NCBI GenBank assembly: GCA_020638365.1
Contig: JACKIQ010000004.1
Span: 62,001-126,000, forward strand
Direction: 5' to 3'
Origin: Rhodospirillales bacterium
GTDB taxonomy: Bacteria > Pseudomonadota > Alphaproteobacteria > Micavibrionales > Micavibrionaceae
Length of the DNA stretch: 64,000 bases
The translations under genes and the position numbers were made by a program. The notes under the pieces are model-generated. The model searched no databases. It saw only the letters and a list, made by a program, of their open reading frames with translations, and was not told the origin of the DNA. Below are positions 24,044 through 34,986 of this stretch, piece by piece. Within the stretch, counting starts at the first letter, position 1. Each line of letters opens with the position of its first letter.

Positions 24044-25336
24044 ATGAGTACACCCTTTCGGATCGGGATAGCAGGACTGGGAACCGTCGGAGCGGGGGTC
24101 GTCAGGATTATCCGTAAAAATGCCGAATTACTGGAAAAGCGGGCCGGACGGCCAATCGAAATAGTGGCTGTAGCGGCCAAGGACCGCAAGCGTGACCGTG
24201 GTGTGGACCTGTCCGGATTCGATTGGGTTGAGAAAGCGGGCGATATGGCGACCCGCAAGGATATTGATGCCGTCATCGAGGTCATCGGCGGTTCCGAGGG
24301 CGTCGCGGCCGATCTCGTGCGCGCCTCCCTTGAAAACGGCAAGCATGTTGTCACCGCGAACAAGGCGCTTCTGGCCCATCACGGCTATGAACTCGCGCAG
24401 CTGGCCGACGAGAAAGGCGTGTGCCTGATGTACGAAGCGGCCGTCGCCGGGGGCGTGCCGATCATTAAGGCTCTGCGCGAAGGTCTGGCCGCCAATGAGA
24501 TCAAAAGTATTTACGGCATCCTTAACGGCACCTGTAATTACATCCTGACCACCATGCGCCAGACGGGGCGCAATTTCGATGACGTACTTAAGGAGGCGCA
24601 GGCGGCAGGCTACGCCGAAGCCGATCCCGCCTTCGATATCGACGGCATCGACGCGGCCCACAAGCTCTGTATCTTGGCCGCCATAGGTTTTGGCGTAAAG
24701 CCGGATTTTGACGCGCTCAACATCGAGGGTATCCGCCATATCAACAGCACGGATATTGCGTATGCCACTGAATTCGGCTACCGCATCAAGCTTCTGGGGA
24801 TCGCCCGACGCGAAAACGGCAAGATTTTGCAGGTCATGGAGCCGTGCCTCGTGCCGATCGAAAGCCCGATGGGGATCATCGACGATGTCTACAACGCTGT
24901 TTACGTAGAAGGAGATTTCGTCGAAACGCCGCTTCTGACCGGCAAGGGAGCGGGGCAGGGGCCGACGGCCTCCTCCGTGGTCGCGGATATCATCGACCTC
25001 GCGCGCGGACACAGGCTCCCGGCCTTCGGTATACCGGCAAGGGATCTCAAGGACGCGGTCTGGGCCGACCCCGGCGAAACGATGAACAGCTATTACCTGC
25101 GCCTGATGGTAATCGACAAGGCGGGCGTGATCGCCGACGTCTCCGCCATCCTGCGTGATAAAAACATTTCGATCGAGGGACTGGTCCAAAGAGGACGCGC
25201 CCCCGGACAGCCCGTTCCCGTCATTATCACGACGCACGAAACCCGCCATGCCGATATGATGGAGGCGTGCGACTTGATCGAAAAACTCGACTGCTGTGTC
25301 GAGAAACCCCGCGTAATGTGTATTGAAGAACTGTAA
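24044..25336 (+). CDS. hom: Homoserine dehydrogenase
   Basis: A 430-aa enzyme that reduces aspartate semialdehyde to homoserine on the threonine/methionine branch. The Rossmann motif GIAGLGTVGAGVV lies at the N-terminus. The catalytic region contains VTANKALLAHHG, YEAAVAGGVPIIKALREGL, GILNGTCNYILT and AEADPAFDIDGIDAAHKL. A C-terminal ACT domain (about 350-430) suggests amino-acid feedback. The frame is open upstream to 23900, but the ATG at 24044 with AAGGGG ten bases ahead gives the family N-terminus. Followed by glpX after 11 bp. Confidence 0.96.
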   Translation: MSTPFRIGIAGLGTVGAGVVRIIRKNAELLEKRAGRPIEIVAVAAKDRKRDRGVDLSGFDWVEKAGDMATRKDIDAVIEVIGGSEGVAADLVRASLENGKHVVTANKALLAHHGYELAQLADEKGVCLMYEAAVAGGVPIIKALREGLAANEIKSIYGILNGTCNYILTTMRQTGRNFDDVLKEAQAAGYAEADPAFDIDGIDAAHKLCILAAIGFGVKPDFDALNIEGIRHINSTDIAYATEFGYRIKLLGIARRENGKILQVMEPCLVPIESPMGIIDDVYNAVYVEGDFVETPLLTGKGAGQGPTASSVVADIIDLARGHRLPAFGIPARDLKDAVWADPGETMNSYYLRLMVIDKAGVIADVSAILRDKNISIEGLVQRGRAPGQPVPVIITTHETRHADMMEACDLIEKLDCCVEKPRVMCIEEL

Positions 25337-25347
25337 GGAAGAGAAAC

Positions 25348-26367
<1,020 letters not shown>

Positions 26368-26449
26368 CGCTGCTCTGTGCCTGTGGATAAAATCATTTGA
26401 AAGCCCGGCCAGCCTGTTGCGCCGGGCTTAACCTTTCTATTCTGGACCG

Positions 26450-28282
26450 ATGACAAAAGCCGTACTGACTGAACGCTCGCTCCAGCAGGCAAGCTGGGTC
26501 CTTGAAGACGTTCCCCTCGATGATGTCGAAAAACTGGCCCGCGCCCACGGCCTGCCGGAGATTATCGCGCGCCTTCTCGCTTCCCGCGGCATAGCGGCGG
26601 AGGACGTTCCCGGTTTCCTCAACCCGACCCTGAAGGATCATTTTCCCGACCCCTTCGCCCTCGCCGGGATGAGCGCCATGGCCGACGATCTCGCGCAGGC
26701 GATCGAAGAAAAAAAGCAGATCGCGATTTTCGGCGATTTCGACGTGGACGGCGCGACTTCCTCGGCGATCCTCTATCGCTTTCTCAGGCATCTGGGTTTC
26801 GATCCGGCCATCTATATCCCCGACCGGGTGGAGGAGGGATACGGCCCCAATACTGAAGCGCTCAAAACGCTTAAAGAGCAGGGCACGGACATTCTCCTGA
26901 TGCTCGATTGCGGAACCACGGCCTTTGATATCATCAGGGCCGGAACGGAGATGGGGCTCAAGATCATCATCCTCGACCATCACGAAGCCGAAGAAGCACT
27001 GCCCGACGCGTGGCACGTCATCAATCCCAAGCGCAAGGATGATACGTCCGGCCTCACCATGCTCGCGGCCTGCGGCGTGACGTTCCTCTCCTGCGTGGCG
27101 GTCAACAGCCGCCTGCGTACGCGCGGCTATTATGAAGAGAGACAAATCAAAGAGCCCGACCTGAAATCCCTGGTGGACATCCTCGCGCTGGGCACGGTTT
27201 GCGATATGGTGCCGCTCACGGGCCCTAACCGCCTGTTCGTGAAGGCGGGGTTCGCAATCCCCGAAGAACGCCTGAATACCGGAATCCGCGCAATAATAAG
27301 GGTCGCGAAAATCAACCCGCCGCTGAGCACCTACGATGCGGGGTTCATCCTCGGTCCGCGCATCAACGCTGGCAGCCGCGTGCATAAGGCCGATCTGGGC
27401 GCAAGGCTCCTGTGTACGGATGACGGGCAGGAAGCGCTTAACATCGCGTGGACGCTCGAAGACTGCAACAGCAAGCGCAAGGACATGCAGGCGCAGATGG
27501 AAAAGGAAGCTCTGCGTCAGGTGGAGGATCAGGGCCTGCAAACCGCCCCTGTCATTCTGGTTGAAAAGGAAGGCTGGCATCCGGGCTTGAGCGGCCTTGT
27601 CGCCGGAAACCTGAAGGAAATATACGGCCGTCCGGCCTGCGTCGTGACATACGCAAGTTCGATGGAAGGCGTAAAAGAGGGCCGCGGTTCGGGCCGCTCC
27701 ATTCCCGGCATCCACATCGCGCAAGCCTTCATCGACGCCCGAACGGTAGGGCTGCTGGAAAAGGGCGGCGGCCATGCCATGGCGGGAGGCTTTACGGTCC
27801 GGCCTGAAAAAATCCCCGAACTGAGAAGCTTTCTGGAATCTCACGTCCGCAGGCAACAGGAATCCGGGAATATCAATATCGAAACCCGTATTGACGGACT
27901 GCTCACCGTGCGCGGCGCGACCTTAAGCCTTATCAGCCTTTTGCAGGACTCCCTCGGCCCCTTCGGGCAGGAATACCCGGAGCCGGTCTTCGCCCTCACC
28001 AACCTGCGCATCCACAAGGCCGACATACTGGGCGGCAAGCACATCCGTGTGATGGTCGGCGAACCCGAAGGCGGTCCGCGCCTCAAGGCGATGGCCTTCC
28101 GCGCCGTCGGAACCGCTCTTGGCGAAATATTGCTCAGCAGCAGGACACAGGTTATAGACCTTGCAGTGACTCTAAAAATCAACGAATGGCAGGGCCGCCA
28201 GACCCCCGAGGCGATTATTCAGGACGCCGCGCTCCCCGACGGCGCGAAATCCGCGCTTGAACGGGTCTCCCAAACGGCTTAA
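26450..28282 (+). CDS. recJ: Single-stranded-DNA-specific exonuclease RecJ
   Basis: A 610-aa 5'-3' exonuclease for recombination and mismatch repair. The DHH phosphoesterase motifs are visible: IFGDFDVDGATSSAILYRFL (motif I), MLDCGTTAFD, then IILDHHEAEEALPDAWHVIN (the DHH motif) and LALGTVCDMVPL. The DHHA1 part includes KGGGHAMAGGFTV, and a C-terminal OB-like domain follows. Length fits the family. Its position after hom and glpX is a typical alphaproteobacterial order. Confidence 0.96.
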   Translation: MTKAVLTERSLQQASWVLEDVPLDDVEKLARAHGLPEIIARLLASRGIAAEDVPGFLNPTLKDHFPDPFALAGMSAMADDLAQAIEEKKQIAIFGDFDVDGATSSAILYRFLRHLGFDPAIYIPDRVEEGYGPNTEALKTLKEQGTDILLMLDCGTTAFDIIRAGTEMGLKIIILDHHEAEEALPDAWHVINPKRKDDTSGLTMLAACGVTFLSCVAVNSRLRTRGYYEERQIKEPDLKSLVDILALGTVCDMVPLTGPNRLFVKAGFAIPEERLNTGIRAIIRVAKINPPLSTYDAGFILGPRINAGSRVHKADLGARLLCTDDGQEALNIAWTLEDCNSKRKDMQAQMEKEALRQVEDQGLQTAPVILVEKEGWHPGLSGLVAGNLKEIYGRPACVVTYASSMEGVKEGRGSGRSIPGIHIAQAFIDARTVGLLEKGGGHAMAGGFTVRPEKIPELRSFLESHVRRQQESGNINIETRIDGLLTVRGATLSLISLLQDSLGPFGQEYPEPVFALTNLRIHKADILGGKHIRVMVGEPEGGPRLKAMAFRAVGTALGEILLSSRTQVIDLAVTLKINEWQGRQTPEAIIQDAALPDGAKSALERVSQTA

Positions 28283-28308
28283 GTCAGGCGGGGAGGAGGC
28301 ATCAATCC

Positions 28309-29232
28309 ATGATCGCGAAAATCCGCCCGGTAATCGAGGGCCATTTCGGCCTGTTTTTAATGGCCGCCTTCGTATTGGGCCTGACCGTTCCCGGCCTGAA
28401 AGAAACGCCCAAAATCGTAATACTGATCCTTCAGGCGTTGATCATTCTGTTCGCCTGCTCGAAGATCAAGCTGGATGACTTCAAGGATTTCAAACCAAAA
28501 GAAATCGCGGGCTTTTACATTTTGCGTTTTATTGCCTTGCCGGTTGTCATGTTTTTTATCTCGGCTTGGACCGTGCCCGAGTACAAATATGCGCTCCTGC
28601 TGCTCGGCCTCATGCCTTGCGGTGCGACCCTGCCTGCGATGATGAGCATCATGGGCGGTAACCCCGCGCTGGGCCTGACGGCGACCAGCGTGTCCGGCCT
28701 GCTTTCTCCCTTTGTGGTTTTTGCCATGTTCGCGGTTTTCAGTACGCTTGAACTGCAACTCGATCTCTGGGGCATGTTCCAGACCCTGTTCTTCGTAATC
28801 TTCTGTCCGGTGATCGTTTATTTCGGGGTACTCAGGCGCTTCGAACCTCTCAAGCTCTCAATGCGCTCCAACGCCTCGATGATGGCGATCATATTCATTT
28901 TCGGGGTCATCATGATCGTCGTCGCCTACCAGAAGGACCGTTTCTTCACCGAGCCGCTCTTCTTCTTTGCGGCGCTATCGGTGGGGGCGGTGGCGTATTT
29001 TATATACTACGCTCTAGGCTGGTTTCTCTTTGCAAAAAGGGACCTCAAGACCCGGATCAGCTACGCCCTGATGGGCGGAAACAACAATATCGCCCTCGCC
29101 ATAAGCCTTGCAGCGCTTTATTTTCCGGCCCGTGAAATGTTTATTCTTGTCGTCTGGGAGATATTGTGGATAATGGGCGTAACATTATTTCAGCTGTTTA
29201 TAAAATACAGGGCCGGACAAAGGGGGATGTAA
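28309..29232 (+). CDS. Bile acid:sodium symporter (BASS) family transporter
   Basis: A 307-aa membrane protein with nine or ten hydrophobic segments. The segment LLGLMPCGATLPAMMSIMGG followed by NPALGLTATSVSGLLSP matches the first BASS crossover motif, and MGGNNNIALAISLAAL the second. The family moves organic anions with sodium; the substrate cannot be read from the sequence. It is preceded by a strong GGAGGAGG site. It is 26 bp after recJ and 47 bp ahead of a small membrane protein, so all three may share a transcript. Confidence 0.8.
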   Translation: MIAKIRPVIEGHFGLFLMAAFVLGLTVPGLKETPKIVILILQALIILFACSKIKLDDFKDFKPKEIAGFYILRFIALPVVMFFISAWTVPEYKYALLLLGLMPCGATLPAMMSIMGGNPALGLTATSVSGLLSPFVVFAMFAVFSTLELQLDLWGMFQTLFFVIFCPVIVYFGVLRRFEPLKLSMRSNASMMAIIFIFGVIMIVVAYQKDRFFTEPLFFFAALSVGAVAYFIYYALGWFLFAKRDLKTRISYALMGGNNNIALAISLAALYFPAREMFILVVWEILWIMGVTLFQLFIKYRAGQRGM

Positions 29233-29279
29233 CCGCTTGTTTCGGCCTAAAAATATGGCGGGAAAGGCCTGTCGATACG

Positions 29280-29732
29280 ATGCCGACGAAAAACGCGCGC
29301 ACTGTCCTTAACAGTATGGTGATCCTTTCCGAGATCAGCCACGTTTTCTGCTGTGTTCTGCCGACGATCTTCAGCGTGATGGGTATGCTGGTCGGTCTGG
29401 GCGTTGCAGGGGGCATGCCTCTGTGGTTAAGCGGCCTGCACGAGATAATCCATGGCTGGGAAATCCCGGTTATCGCGATGTCCGGCGTGGTCCTCGCTTT
29501 CGGTTGGATTGTCCATAATATCAGCGAGCGGATGGACTGCCATGATACGGGTTGTCACCATCCGCCTTGCGAGCCGAAGAAAAAGAATTCGGCTGTGATC
29601 CTGAAGATTGCCACCCTTCTGTTTATCCTGAATATTTCGGTTTTTCTGATCTTCCATAAGGGACTGGATCGTCTTGGCCTTGCGCTCGAAGGGCAGCAAG
29701 TTGAGCAAAGCCACGATGGTCACGACCGCTAA
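29280..29732 (+). CDS. Small membrane protein with Cys/His cluster, possibly MerC-like
   Basis: A 150-aa protein with about four hydrophobic segments. The first contains EISHVFCCVLPTIFSVMGML, whose paired Cys and Pro recall MerC-type metal transporters. A loop near residue 95 reads RMDCHDTGCHHPPCEPKKKN, rich in Cys and His, and could bind a metal ion. The C-terminus has more His (EQSHDGHDR). The frame is open further upstream into the BASS gene; the ATG at 29280 gives the best N-terminus, although the ribosome binding site is weak. The family assignment is tentative. Confidence 0.6.
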   Translation: MPTKNARTVLNSMVILSEISHVFCCVLPTIFSVMGMLVGLGVAGGMPLWLSGLHEIIHGWEIPVIAMSGVVLAFGWIVHNISERMDCHDTGCHHPPCEPKKKNSAVILKIATLLFILNISVFLIFHKGLDRLGLALEGQQVEQSHDGHDR

Positions 29733-30136
29733 TCGTCTTTGAAAACAAGCGTCTTCTGATCGCCGGAAAGATCGACCGCGCGGTAAAAACAGCGTTCACG
29801 CCCGGTATGACAGGTTCCCTCAACGCTCTTCGCATCCGCGGGCTTGACGACCTGTACCCTCAACAGCAGGCAGTCCTGATCGCAATCCGTACGGAGTTCA
29901 ATGACTTTTTGCACGAACCCGCTGGTCGCTCCTTTATGCCAAAGCGCCCCGCGGCTGCGTGACCAGTAATGCGCCTCGTGCGTTTCAAGCGTCTTTTCGA
30001 GCGCCTGCGCGTTCATATACGCCATCATCAGGACGCGTCCGCTTTGCGCGCAGACGGTAATGCAGGGGATCAGCCCCTTCTCGTCGAAACTCGGGGTAAA
30101 GGCAAACCCTTCTTCCAGTTGTTTTTTATCCGTCAT
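29729..30136 (-). CDS. hisI: Phosphoribosyl-AMP cyclohydrolase
   Basis: A 135-aa zinc enzyme for the third step of histidine synthesis. The magnesium/zinc site is TDCDQDCLLLRV (D84, D86, D88 and C89). Two more zinc cysteines are C109 and C116 in TCHTGRERCFYR. The WSRSRGALWHKGATSG block is also diagnostic. It is monofunctional, without a fused HisE, as in most Alphaproteobacteria. The start overlaps the gshB stop (ATGA), an unusual partner because other his genes are not nearby. Confidence 0.97.
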   Translation of the reverse strand: MTDKKQLEEGFAFTPSFDEKGLIPCITVCAQSGRVLMMAYMNAQALEKTLETHEAHYWSRSRGALWHKGATSGFVQKVIELRTDCDQDCLLLRVQVVKPADAKSVEGTCHTGRERCFYRAVDLSGDQKTLVFKDD

Positions 30137-31095
30137 CTTTTCTTAAAGTCCTTAAGCCTCTGTTCGAAGGCATCCCAGATCTGCGCCTCGGGATTGAGGC
30201 CGTAAAGCAGCTGAACGTCCCTGATCCCGGAAGGACAGGTGACGTTGATTTCTGTCAGATACCCGCCGATAACGTCAATCCCGGCGAAAACCAGTCCGCG
30301 CCTTACCAGTTCCGGCCCGATAGCCTCGCAGATCTTCTGGTCGCGCTCGTCCATCTCGCACTTTTCGGCTCTCCCGCCCAGATAAAGTCCCGCCCTGACA
30401 TCCCTTTCCTGCGGTATCCGCGAGAAAGCGGCTATGGCCTTTCCCTCGGTCAGAAGGATACGCTTGTCTCCCGTCACCTTGACTTCCGGAATGTATTTCT
30501 GGGCGATGATGGCTTCCTTGTAAAACCGCCCGAACATATCGAGCAGGGAGGAAAAATTATCGCTCGCCCGGTCGATATGAAAGACCAGCGAACCGCCGTA
30601 ATCGTACAATGGCTTGAGGATGATATCCTCGTGCTCATCGTAAAAGGCCCGGATCGCGTGAGGATCGGCGCTGATAAGGGTCGGCGGGGCAAACGCCCGG
30701 AAATGCGTGACCAGAAGCTTTTCAGGCGCGTTCCGGACTTCGCGCGGGTTGTTCAGCACCAGCGTATCCCGTTCGAGATGCTCAAGGATATGGGCCGCTG
30801 TGATGTATTCCATGTTAAAAGGCGGGTCCTGGCGCATAAGAACAAGATCGGCGTCCATGCGAAGGTCGAGAACGGTTTCTTCGCCTTCCGAGTAATAATC
30901 GCCCTCCGTCATCCGGACAGTTACGGGTTTTGCACGAGCCAGAACCTCCCCGTCGAGGTACGAAAGTCCGCTGGGCTGGAAAATATGGACGGAATACCCG
31001 CGTTTTTGCGCTTCGAGGATAAACTGGAACGTGCTGTCGAAAGCGGGTTCGATACTGGACAAGGCGTCCATTTGCACGGCGATGCGAAGTGTCAT
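30133..31095 (-). CDS. gshB: Glutathione synthetase
   Basis: A 320-aa ATP-grasp enzyme that adds glycine to gamma-glutamylcysteine. The N-terminus MTLRIAVQMDALSSIEPAFD and the blocks MRQDPPFNMEYITAAHILE, LKPLYDYGGSLVFHI and FAGIDVIGGYLTEINVTCPSG are family signatures. The frame is open 46 codons further upstream, but that part overlaps the helicase leader and is not conserved; the ATG at 31095 gives the usual length. Translationally coupled to hisI and divergent from the helicase gene. Confidence 0.95.
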   Translation of the reverse strand: MTLRIAVQMDALSSIEPAFDSTFQFILEAQKRGYSVHIFQPSGLSYLDGEVLARAKPVTVRMTEGDYYSEGEETVLDLRMDADLVLMRQDPPFNMEYITAAHILEHLERDTLVLNNPREVRNAPEKLLVTHFRAFAPPTLISADPHAIRAFYDEHEDIILKPLYDYGGSLVFHIDRASDNFSSLLDMFGRFYKEAIIAQKYIPEVKVTGDKRILLTEGKAIAAFSRIPQERDVRAGLYLGGRAEKCEMDERDQKICEAIGPELVRRGLVFAGIDVIGGYLTEINVTCPSGIRDVQLLYGLNPEAQIWDAFEQRLKDFKKR

Positions 31096-31187
31096 GAAAT
31101 CATCCGTTTGTTGATTTTCCTGCATTTTTATACTAGCTCTTGGGGCGAAAGAAAATAATGTACAACAACGAAAAGGCCGCATGAGGC

Positions 31188-32546
31188 ATGAAATTTGAAG
31201 ATTTGGGGCTAAGCCCCGATGTAATGAAGGCAATCAGGGATTGCGGATACGACACGCCGACTCCCATACAGGAACAGGCCATTCCCTATATTTTGATGAA
31301 ACGCGACGTTGTCGGTCTTGCACAGACGGGAACGGGAAAAACGGCCGGATTCACTCTGCCAATGATCGAAATGCTGGCCGGTGGTCGCGCCAAGGCCCGC
31401 ATGCCGCGCTCCCTCATCCTCTCTCCTACGCGCGAACTGGCGGCGCAGATTGCTGAAAGTTTTGAGACATACGGTAAATACTCCAAGCTCTCAAAGGCCC
31501 TGCTGATCGGAGGGTCCTCGATGGAGGAACAGATCAGAATACTCGAACGCGGCGTGGATGTTCTGATTGCAACGCCGGGGCGCCTGTTGGATCTCTTCGG
31601 GCGCGGAAATATTCTCCTCACCGATATCCGCATTCTGGTGATAGACGAGGCCGACCGGATGTTGGATATGGGCTTTATCCCCGATATCGAAAAAATATGC
31701 AGCCTTCTGCCCCCCATCCGCCAGACCCTTTTGTTTTCGGCAACCATGCCGCCTGAAATCCGGCGCCTCACGGCAAAATTTCTTTCGTCACCCAAAGAGG
31801 TAGCGGTCGCGCCCCCTGCAACCACGGCCTCGACGGTTGAATTATTTCTCGCCTACGCGCCGCCGCGAAGGAAAAAAGAACTGCTCCATAAAATCCTTGA
31901 GCATGAAAAAATCCGCAACGCGTACATTTTCTGTAACCGCAAGCGCGATGTGGATATGCTGGCCTCATGGCTGAAAGGTAAGGGCTATGATGCGCTGGCA
32001 CTGCATGGCGATATGGCGCAATCGCATCGAATGGAAACGCTGTCAAAGTTCAAGGACGGAACCATCCCCATTCTGGTGTGCAGTGACGTTGCGGCGCGCG
32101 GTCTGGATGTTGTAGGCGTGTCCCATGTCTTCAACTATGATGTTCCCAACAATCCCGACGATTTTGTGCACCGGATCGGACGCACGGGAAGAGCCGGGCT
32201 GACCGGCCGGGCCTGGACGATAGCGACCCGCGAGGATGAAAAACTTGTTCAGGCGATTGAAAAAAACATAAAGAATAAAATCACCGTATCGGAAATAGGA
32301 GAAGCCGAGCAGGGCGAAAACAAAGAGGAAACCAAGGATAACAGGCCCAAAGAAAAGCGCGGGAACGACAGACAGGGCCGAGGAAGGGAAAAGTCCCGCA
32401 GCGATAGAAAACACAGGGAAGAAAGCCGCGAACCTCAAAAGGAAAGGCGCGAACCGGACCCACGGAAGAAGGACGACGACGAGGATTCGTCAGGAGCCGC
32501 AGGTTTTGGGGACGATATCCCGGCCTTTTTACGCCCGAAAAACTAG
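31188..32546 (+). CDS. DEAD-box RNA helicase, RhlE type
   Basis: A 452-aa ATP-dependent RNA helicase. All core motifs are present: the Q motif (YDTPTPIQEQAIP), AQTGTGKT, PTRELAAQ, TPGRLLDL, VIDEADRMLDMGF (DEAD), SATMP, ARGLDV and HRIGRTGRAG. After about residue 380 comes a long Lys/Arg/Glu-rich tail typical of RNA-binding extensions. It ends in GDDIPAFLRPKN, a short motif also found at the ends of other alphaproteobacterial helicases. Divergent from gshB with 92 bp between. Confidence 0.94.
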   Translation: MKFEDLGLSPDVMKAIRDCGYDTPTPIQEQAIPYILMKRDVVGLAQTGTGKTAGFTLPMIEMLAGGRAKARMPRSLILSPTRELAAQIAESFETYGKYSKLSKALLIGGSSMEEQIRILERGVDVLIATPGRLLDLFGRGNILLTDIRILVIDEADRMLDMGFIPDIEKICSLLPPIRQTLLFSATMPPEIRRLTAKFLSSPKEVAVAPPATTASTVELFLAYAPPRRKKELLHKILEHEKIRNAYIFCNRKRDVDMLASWLKGKGYDALALHGDMAQSHRMETLSKFKDGTIPILVCSDVAARGLDVVGVSHVFNYDVPNNPDDFVHRIGRTGRAGLTGRAWTIATREDEKLVQAIEKNIKNKITVSEIGEAEQGENKEETKDNRPKEKRGNDRQGRGREKSRSDRKHREESREPQKERREPDPRKKDDDEDSSGAAGFGDDIPAFLRPKN

Positions 32547-32639
32547 CTTTCTGTGCGCCGAACGCTTTATCTGCCTTGACTTTACGCCAGAGTGTTTCAC
32601 TATAAAAGAAGTATGAATCACTAAGTGCCCTCCGGATAT

Positions 32640-34925
32640 ATGAAAATCTCAGCAGAAAAGATGAAAGAGAAGGACAGCAGCCGCTGTTTGCGTGCCTACC
32701 TGAGATTCATCTTTGCGCTGGCGCTTTTTCCAGCGTGCTTTGGTAACGGTCCTGTTCAGGCCTATGAAGGGGTAAGTGACTCCCCGGTCGATCTTCAGGC
32801 CGACAACCTGGCGCACGACGAGGAGGCGCAGACGGTAACCGCATCCGGAAACGTGGTCATGATTCAGGACGGCAGAACCCTCAAGGCCGATAGAATTACC
32901 TATAACCTGGAGACCGACACAGTCGTGGCACAGGGTAACGTCGAGTTTACGGATGTAAACGGGGACCGTCATAAAGCTGAGAAGGTCAAGTTTAACGATG
33001 CGATGAAAAACGGCTTCGTGGAAGGTCTTCAAACCTTTTTGGCGGACGGCTCGCGCTTTACAGCAAAAAAAGGCACGCATGAAGGGGGAATAACCACCAG
33101 AATGAAAGATGCGGCCTACACGCCGTGCGAACCGTGCAAGGAGGACCCCTCCAAGCCCCCGTTATGGCAGATTCGGGCGTCCGAGGTTACGCACGATAAG
33201 GAAGACAAGACCATCGCCTACGAAAATGCCCGGTTTGAATGGATGGGTGTGCCGCTGGCTTATTTCCCGTATTTTGAACATCCGGACGGAACCGAAAAGC
33301 GTAAAAGCGGTTTTCTGACCCCGTCTGCGGGCTATAAGAGCGATCTGGGCGCGTTTGTGGAAGGGCGCTACTACTGGTCGCTGGCCCCTGAAAGAGATGC
33401 GACCTTCGGGCTGATGGCCATGACGAAACAACTCCCGGTCGCGACCGCGCAGTGGCGTCAGCGCTGGGCGGATGCATTGCTGAAGGCTGAAGGCAGCCTG
33501 ACCTATTCTGACTATAAAGACAGGGAAAACAACCAGAGCCGTCGGCAGAACAAGGAAGTCAGGGGGCATATCTTCGCCGATGCGCTGTGGGATATCAACG
33601 AGAAATGGCGCGCAGGGTCAGAAGTAAACCTGTCCTCCGACGACCAGTATCTCAGGCAGTATGATTTCAAGATAGACGATTCGAGTTCAAGGGATGAGGA
33701 TGTTCTCTCCAACCAGATTTATCTCGAACGGTTCTCCGGCAGGGATTACGCTGTCGGCCGCTTTCTGGCGTTTCAGGATTTGCGCGTGGACGAAGGGGTG
33801 GATCAACCTGACGTCCTTCCGGAGGTTTACGCAAGCTTTATAGGAGAGCCGGGGAGTGTGCCCCTGATAGGCGGGCGCTGGAGCCTTGAAGGATCGGTTT
33901 TAGGCATCCGCCGCGAATCCGATAGCGGGCAGGACGTCAACAGGCTGGGCTTGGACGCCGGCTGGCAACGTCGCCTTGTCACCGATTTTGGTCTTCTTTC
34001 GACTTTCAACGCTCATCTGCAGGGCGAAACCTATCACGTTCAGGACCGGGACGACGGGCGAAGCGACGGGAGCGAATCGAGGGCTTTCGCCTTTTTTGAC
34101 GCCAGGACCAGCTACCCCCTTGCCCGTAATTTCGAGAAGTTCCAGCTTATGATCGAACCTCTGGCCTCCCTGACTCTCGCCCCGAACGTCGATCAGGACG
34201 ATGGTATCCCGAACGAAGACAGTCAGGACGTTCAGATTGACGCCCTCAACCTGTTTACGCCGGACCGTTTTCCCGGTCTCGATCGCGTCGAGGATCGTTC
34301 GCATGTGACATACGGTCTCCGAACGGGAATTTACGCTCATGACGGAAGTTACGGAAACGTCTTCTTCGGGCAAAGCCAGCGTTTTCATGATGGCGACAAC
34401 CCGTTTGTGGAGGGATCGGGCCTGAATGAGGATCAGTCTGATTTCGTGGGGCAGATATCCGGACGTTACCAGCAGGATTACGCGCTGGACTATCGCTTTC
34501 AGTTGGCCAACGACGACCTCTCGCCTCAGCGTCACGAGGTGGATGCCAGTGCTTCATTCAATGCGTTCTCGATATCGACACGCTATCTCTACGCCAAATC
34601 GCTTGAAGGAACGGAAATTGAAGAAACCCGAGAGCAGATTGAAAACAGCGCCAGTTATTTGATAAACGACCGCTGGCGCATCCGCGGATCGGCGCGGCAC
34701 GACCTTGGAGAAGCCCCGGGGTTGCGCGAAGCGAATTTGGGGGTAGACTATCTCGGTCAGTGTTTTTCGTGGTCGGTAACGGGCCGCCGGAATCTGACGG
34801 ATGACTCATCGGGAGATAACGGTACTGAAATCCTTTTCAAGATCGGTCTGAAAAATCTTGGTGAGTTTGAGGCTTCGGGGTTAACCTTGTCCTCCGGTCG
34901 CGAGAGTTCATCGGAAGAAGACTAG
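32640..34925 (+). CDS. lptD: LPS-assembly protein LptD
   Basis: An outer-membrane beta-barrel of about 761 aa that inserts lipopolysaccharide at the cell surface. The signal sequence (AYLRFIFALALFPACFGNG) is followed by an LptA/OstA-like domain with DEEAQTVTASGNVVMIQDGR and ADRITYNLETDTVVAQGNVE. The hallmark EWMGVPLAYFPYFEHPDGTE and RKSGFLTPSAGY precede the barrel. The CEPCKE pair near residue 165 may form the disulfide. The open frame starts at a GTG (32625); ATG 32640 seems better. No surA or pdxA follows. Confidence 0.94.
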   Translation: MKISAEKMKEKDSSRCLRAYLRFIFALALFPACFGNGPVQAYEGVSDSPVDLQADNLAHDEEAQTVTASGNVVMIQDGRTLKADRITYNLETDTVVAQGNVEFTDVNGDRHKAEKVKFNDAMKNGFVEGLQTFLADGSRFTAKKGTHEGGITTRMKDAAYTPCEPCKEDPSKPPLWQIRASEVTHDKEDKTIAYENARFEWMGVPLAYFPYFEHPDGTEKRKSGFLTPSAGYKSDLGAFVEGRYYWSLAPERDATFGLMAMTKQLPVATAQWRQRWADALLKAEGSLTYSDYKDRENNQSRRQNKEVRGHIFADALWDINEKWRAGSEVNLSSDDQYLRQYDFKIDDSSSRDEDVLSNQIYLERFSGRDYAVGRFLAFQDLRVDEGVDQPDVLPEVYASFIGEPGSVPLIGGRWSLEGSVLGIRRESDSGQDVNRLGLDAGWQRRLVTDFGLLSTFNAHLQGETYHVQDRDDGRSDGSESRAFAFFDARTSYPLARNFEKFQLMIEPLASLTLAPNVDQDDGIPNEDSQDVQIDALNLFTPDRFPGLDRVEDRSHVTYGLRTGIYAHDGSYGNVFFGQSQRFHDGDNPFVEGSGLNEDQSDFVGQISGRYQQDYALDYRFQLANDDLSPQRHEVDASASFNAFSISTRYLYAKSLEGTEIEETREQIENSASYLINDRWRIRGSARHDLGEAPGLREANLGVDYLGQCFSWSVTGRRNLTDDSSGDNGTEILFKIGLKNLGEFEASGLTLSSGRESSSEED

Positions 34926-34986
34926 TCTAGGACACGGTATTGGGTACGTTAATTCGGACGCAACAGGCAAGGTGCAGCAGGTCTTA

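Noticed and set aside
26393..27856. Minus-strand open frame of 487 codons opposite recJ
   Set aside because: Antisense to a gene with all DHH motifs; no motif or ribosome binding site of its own.
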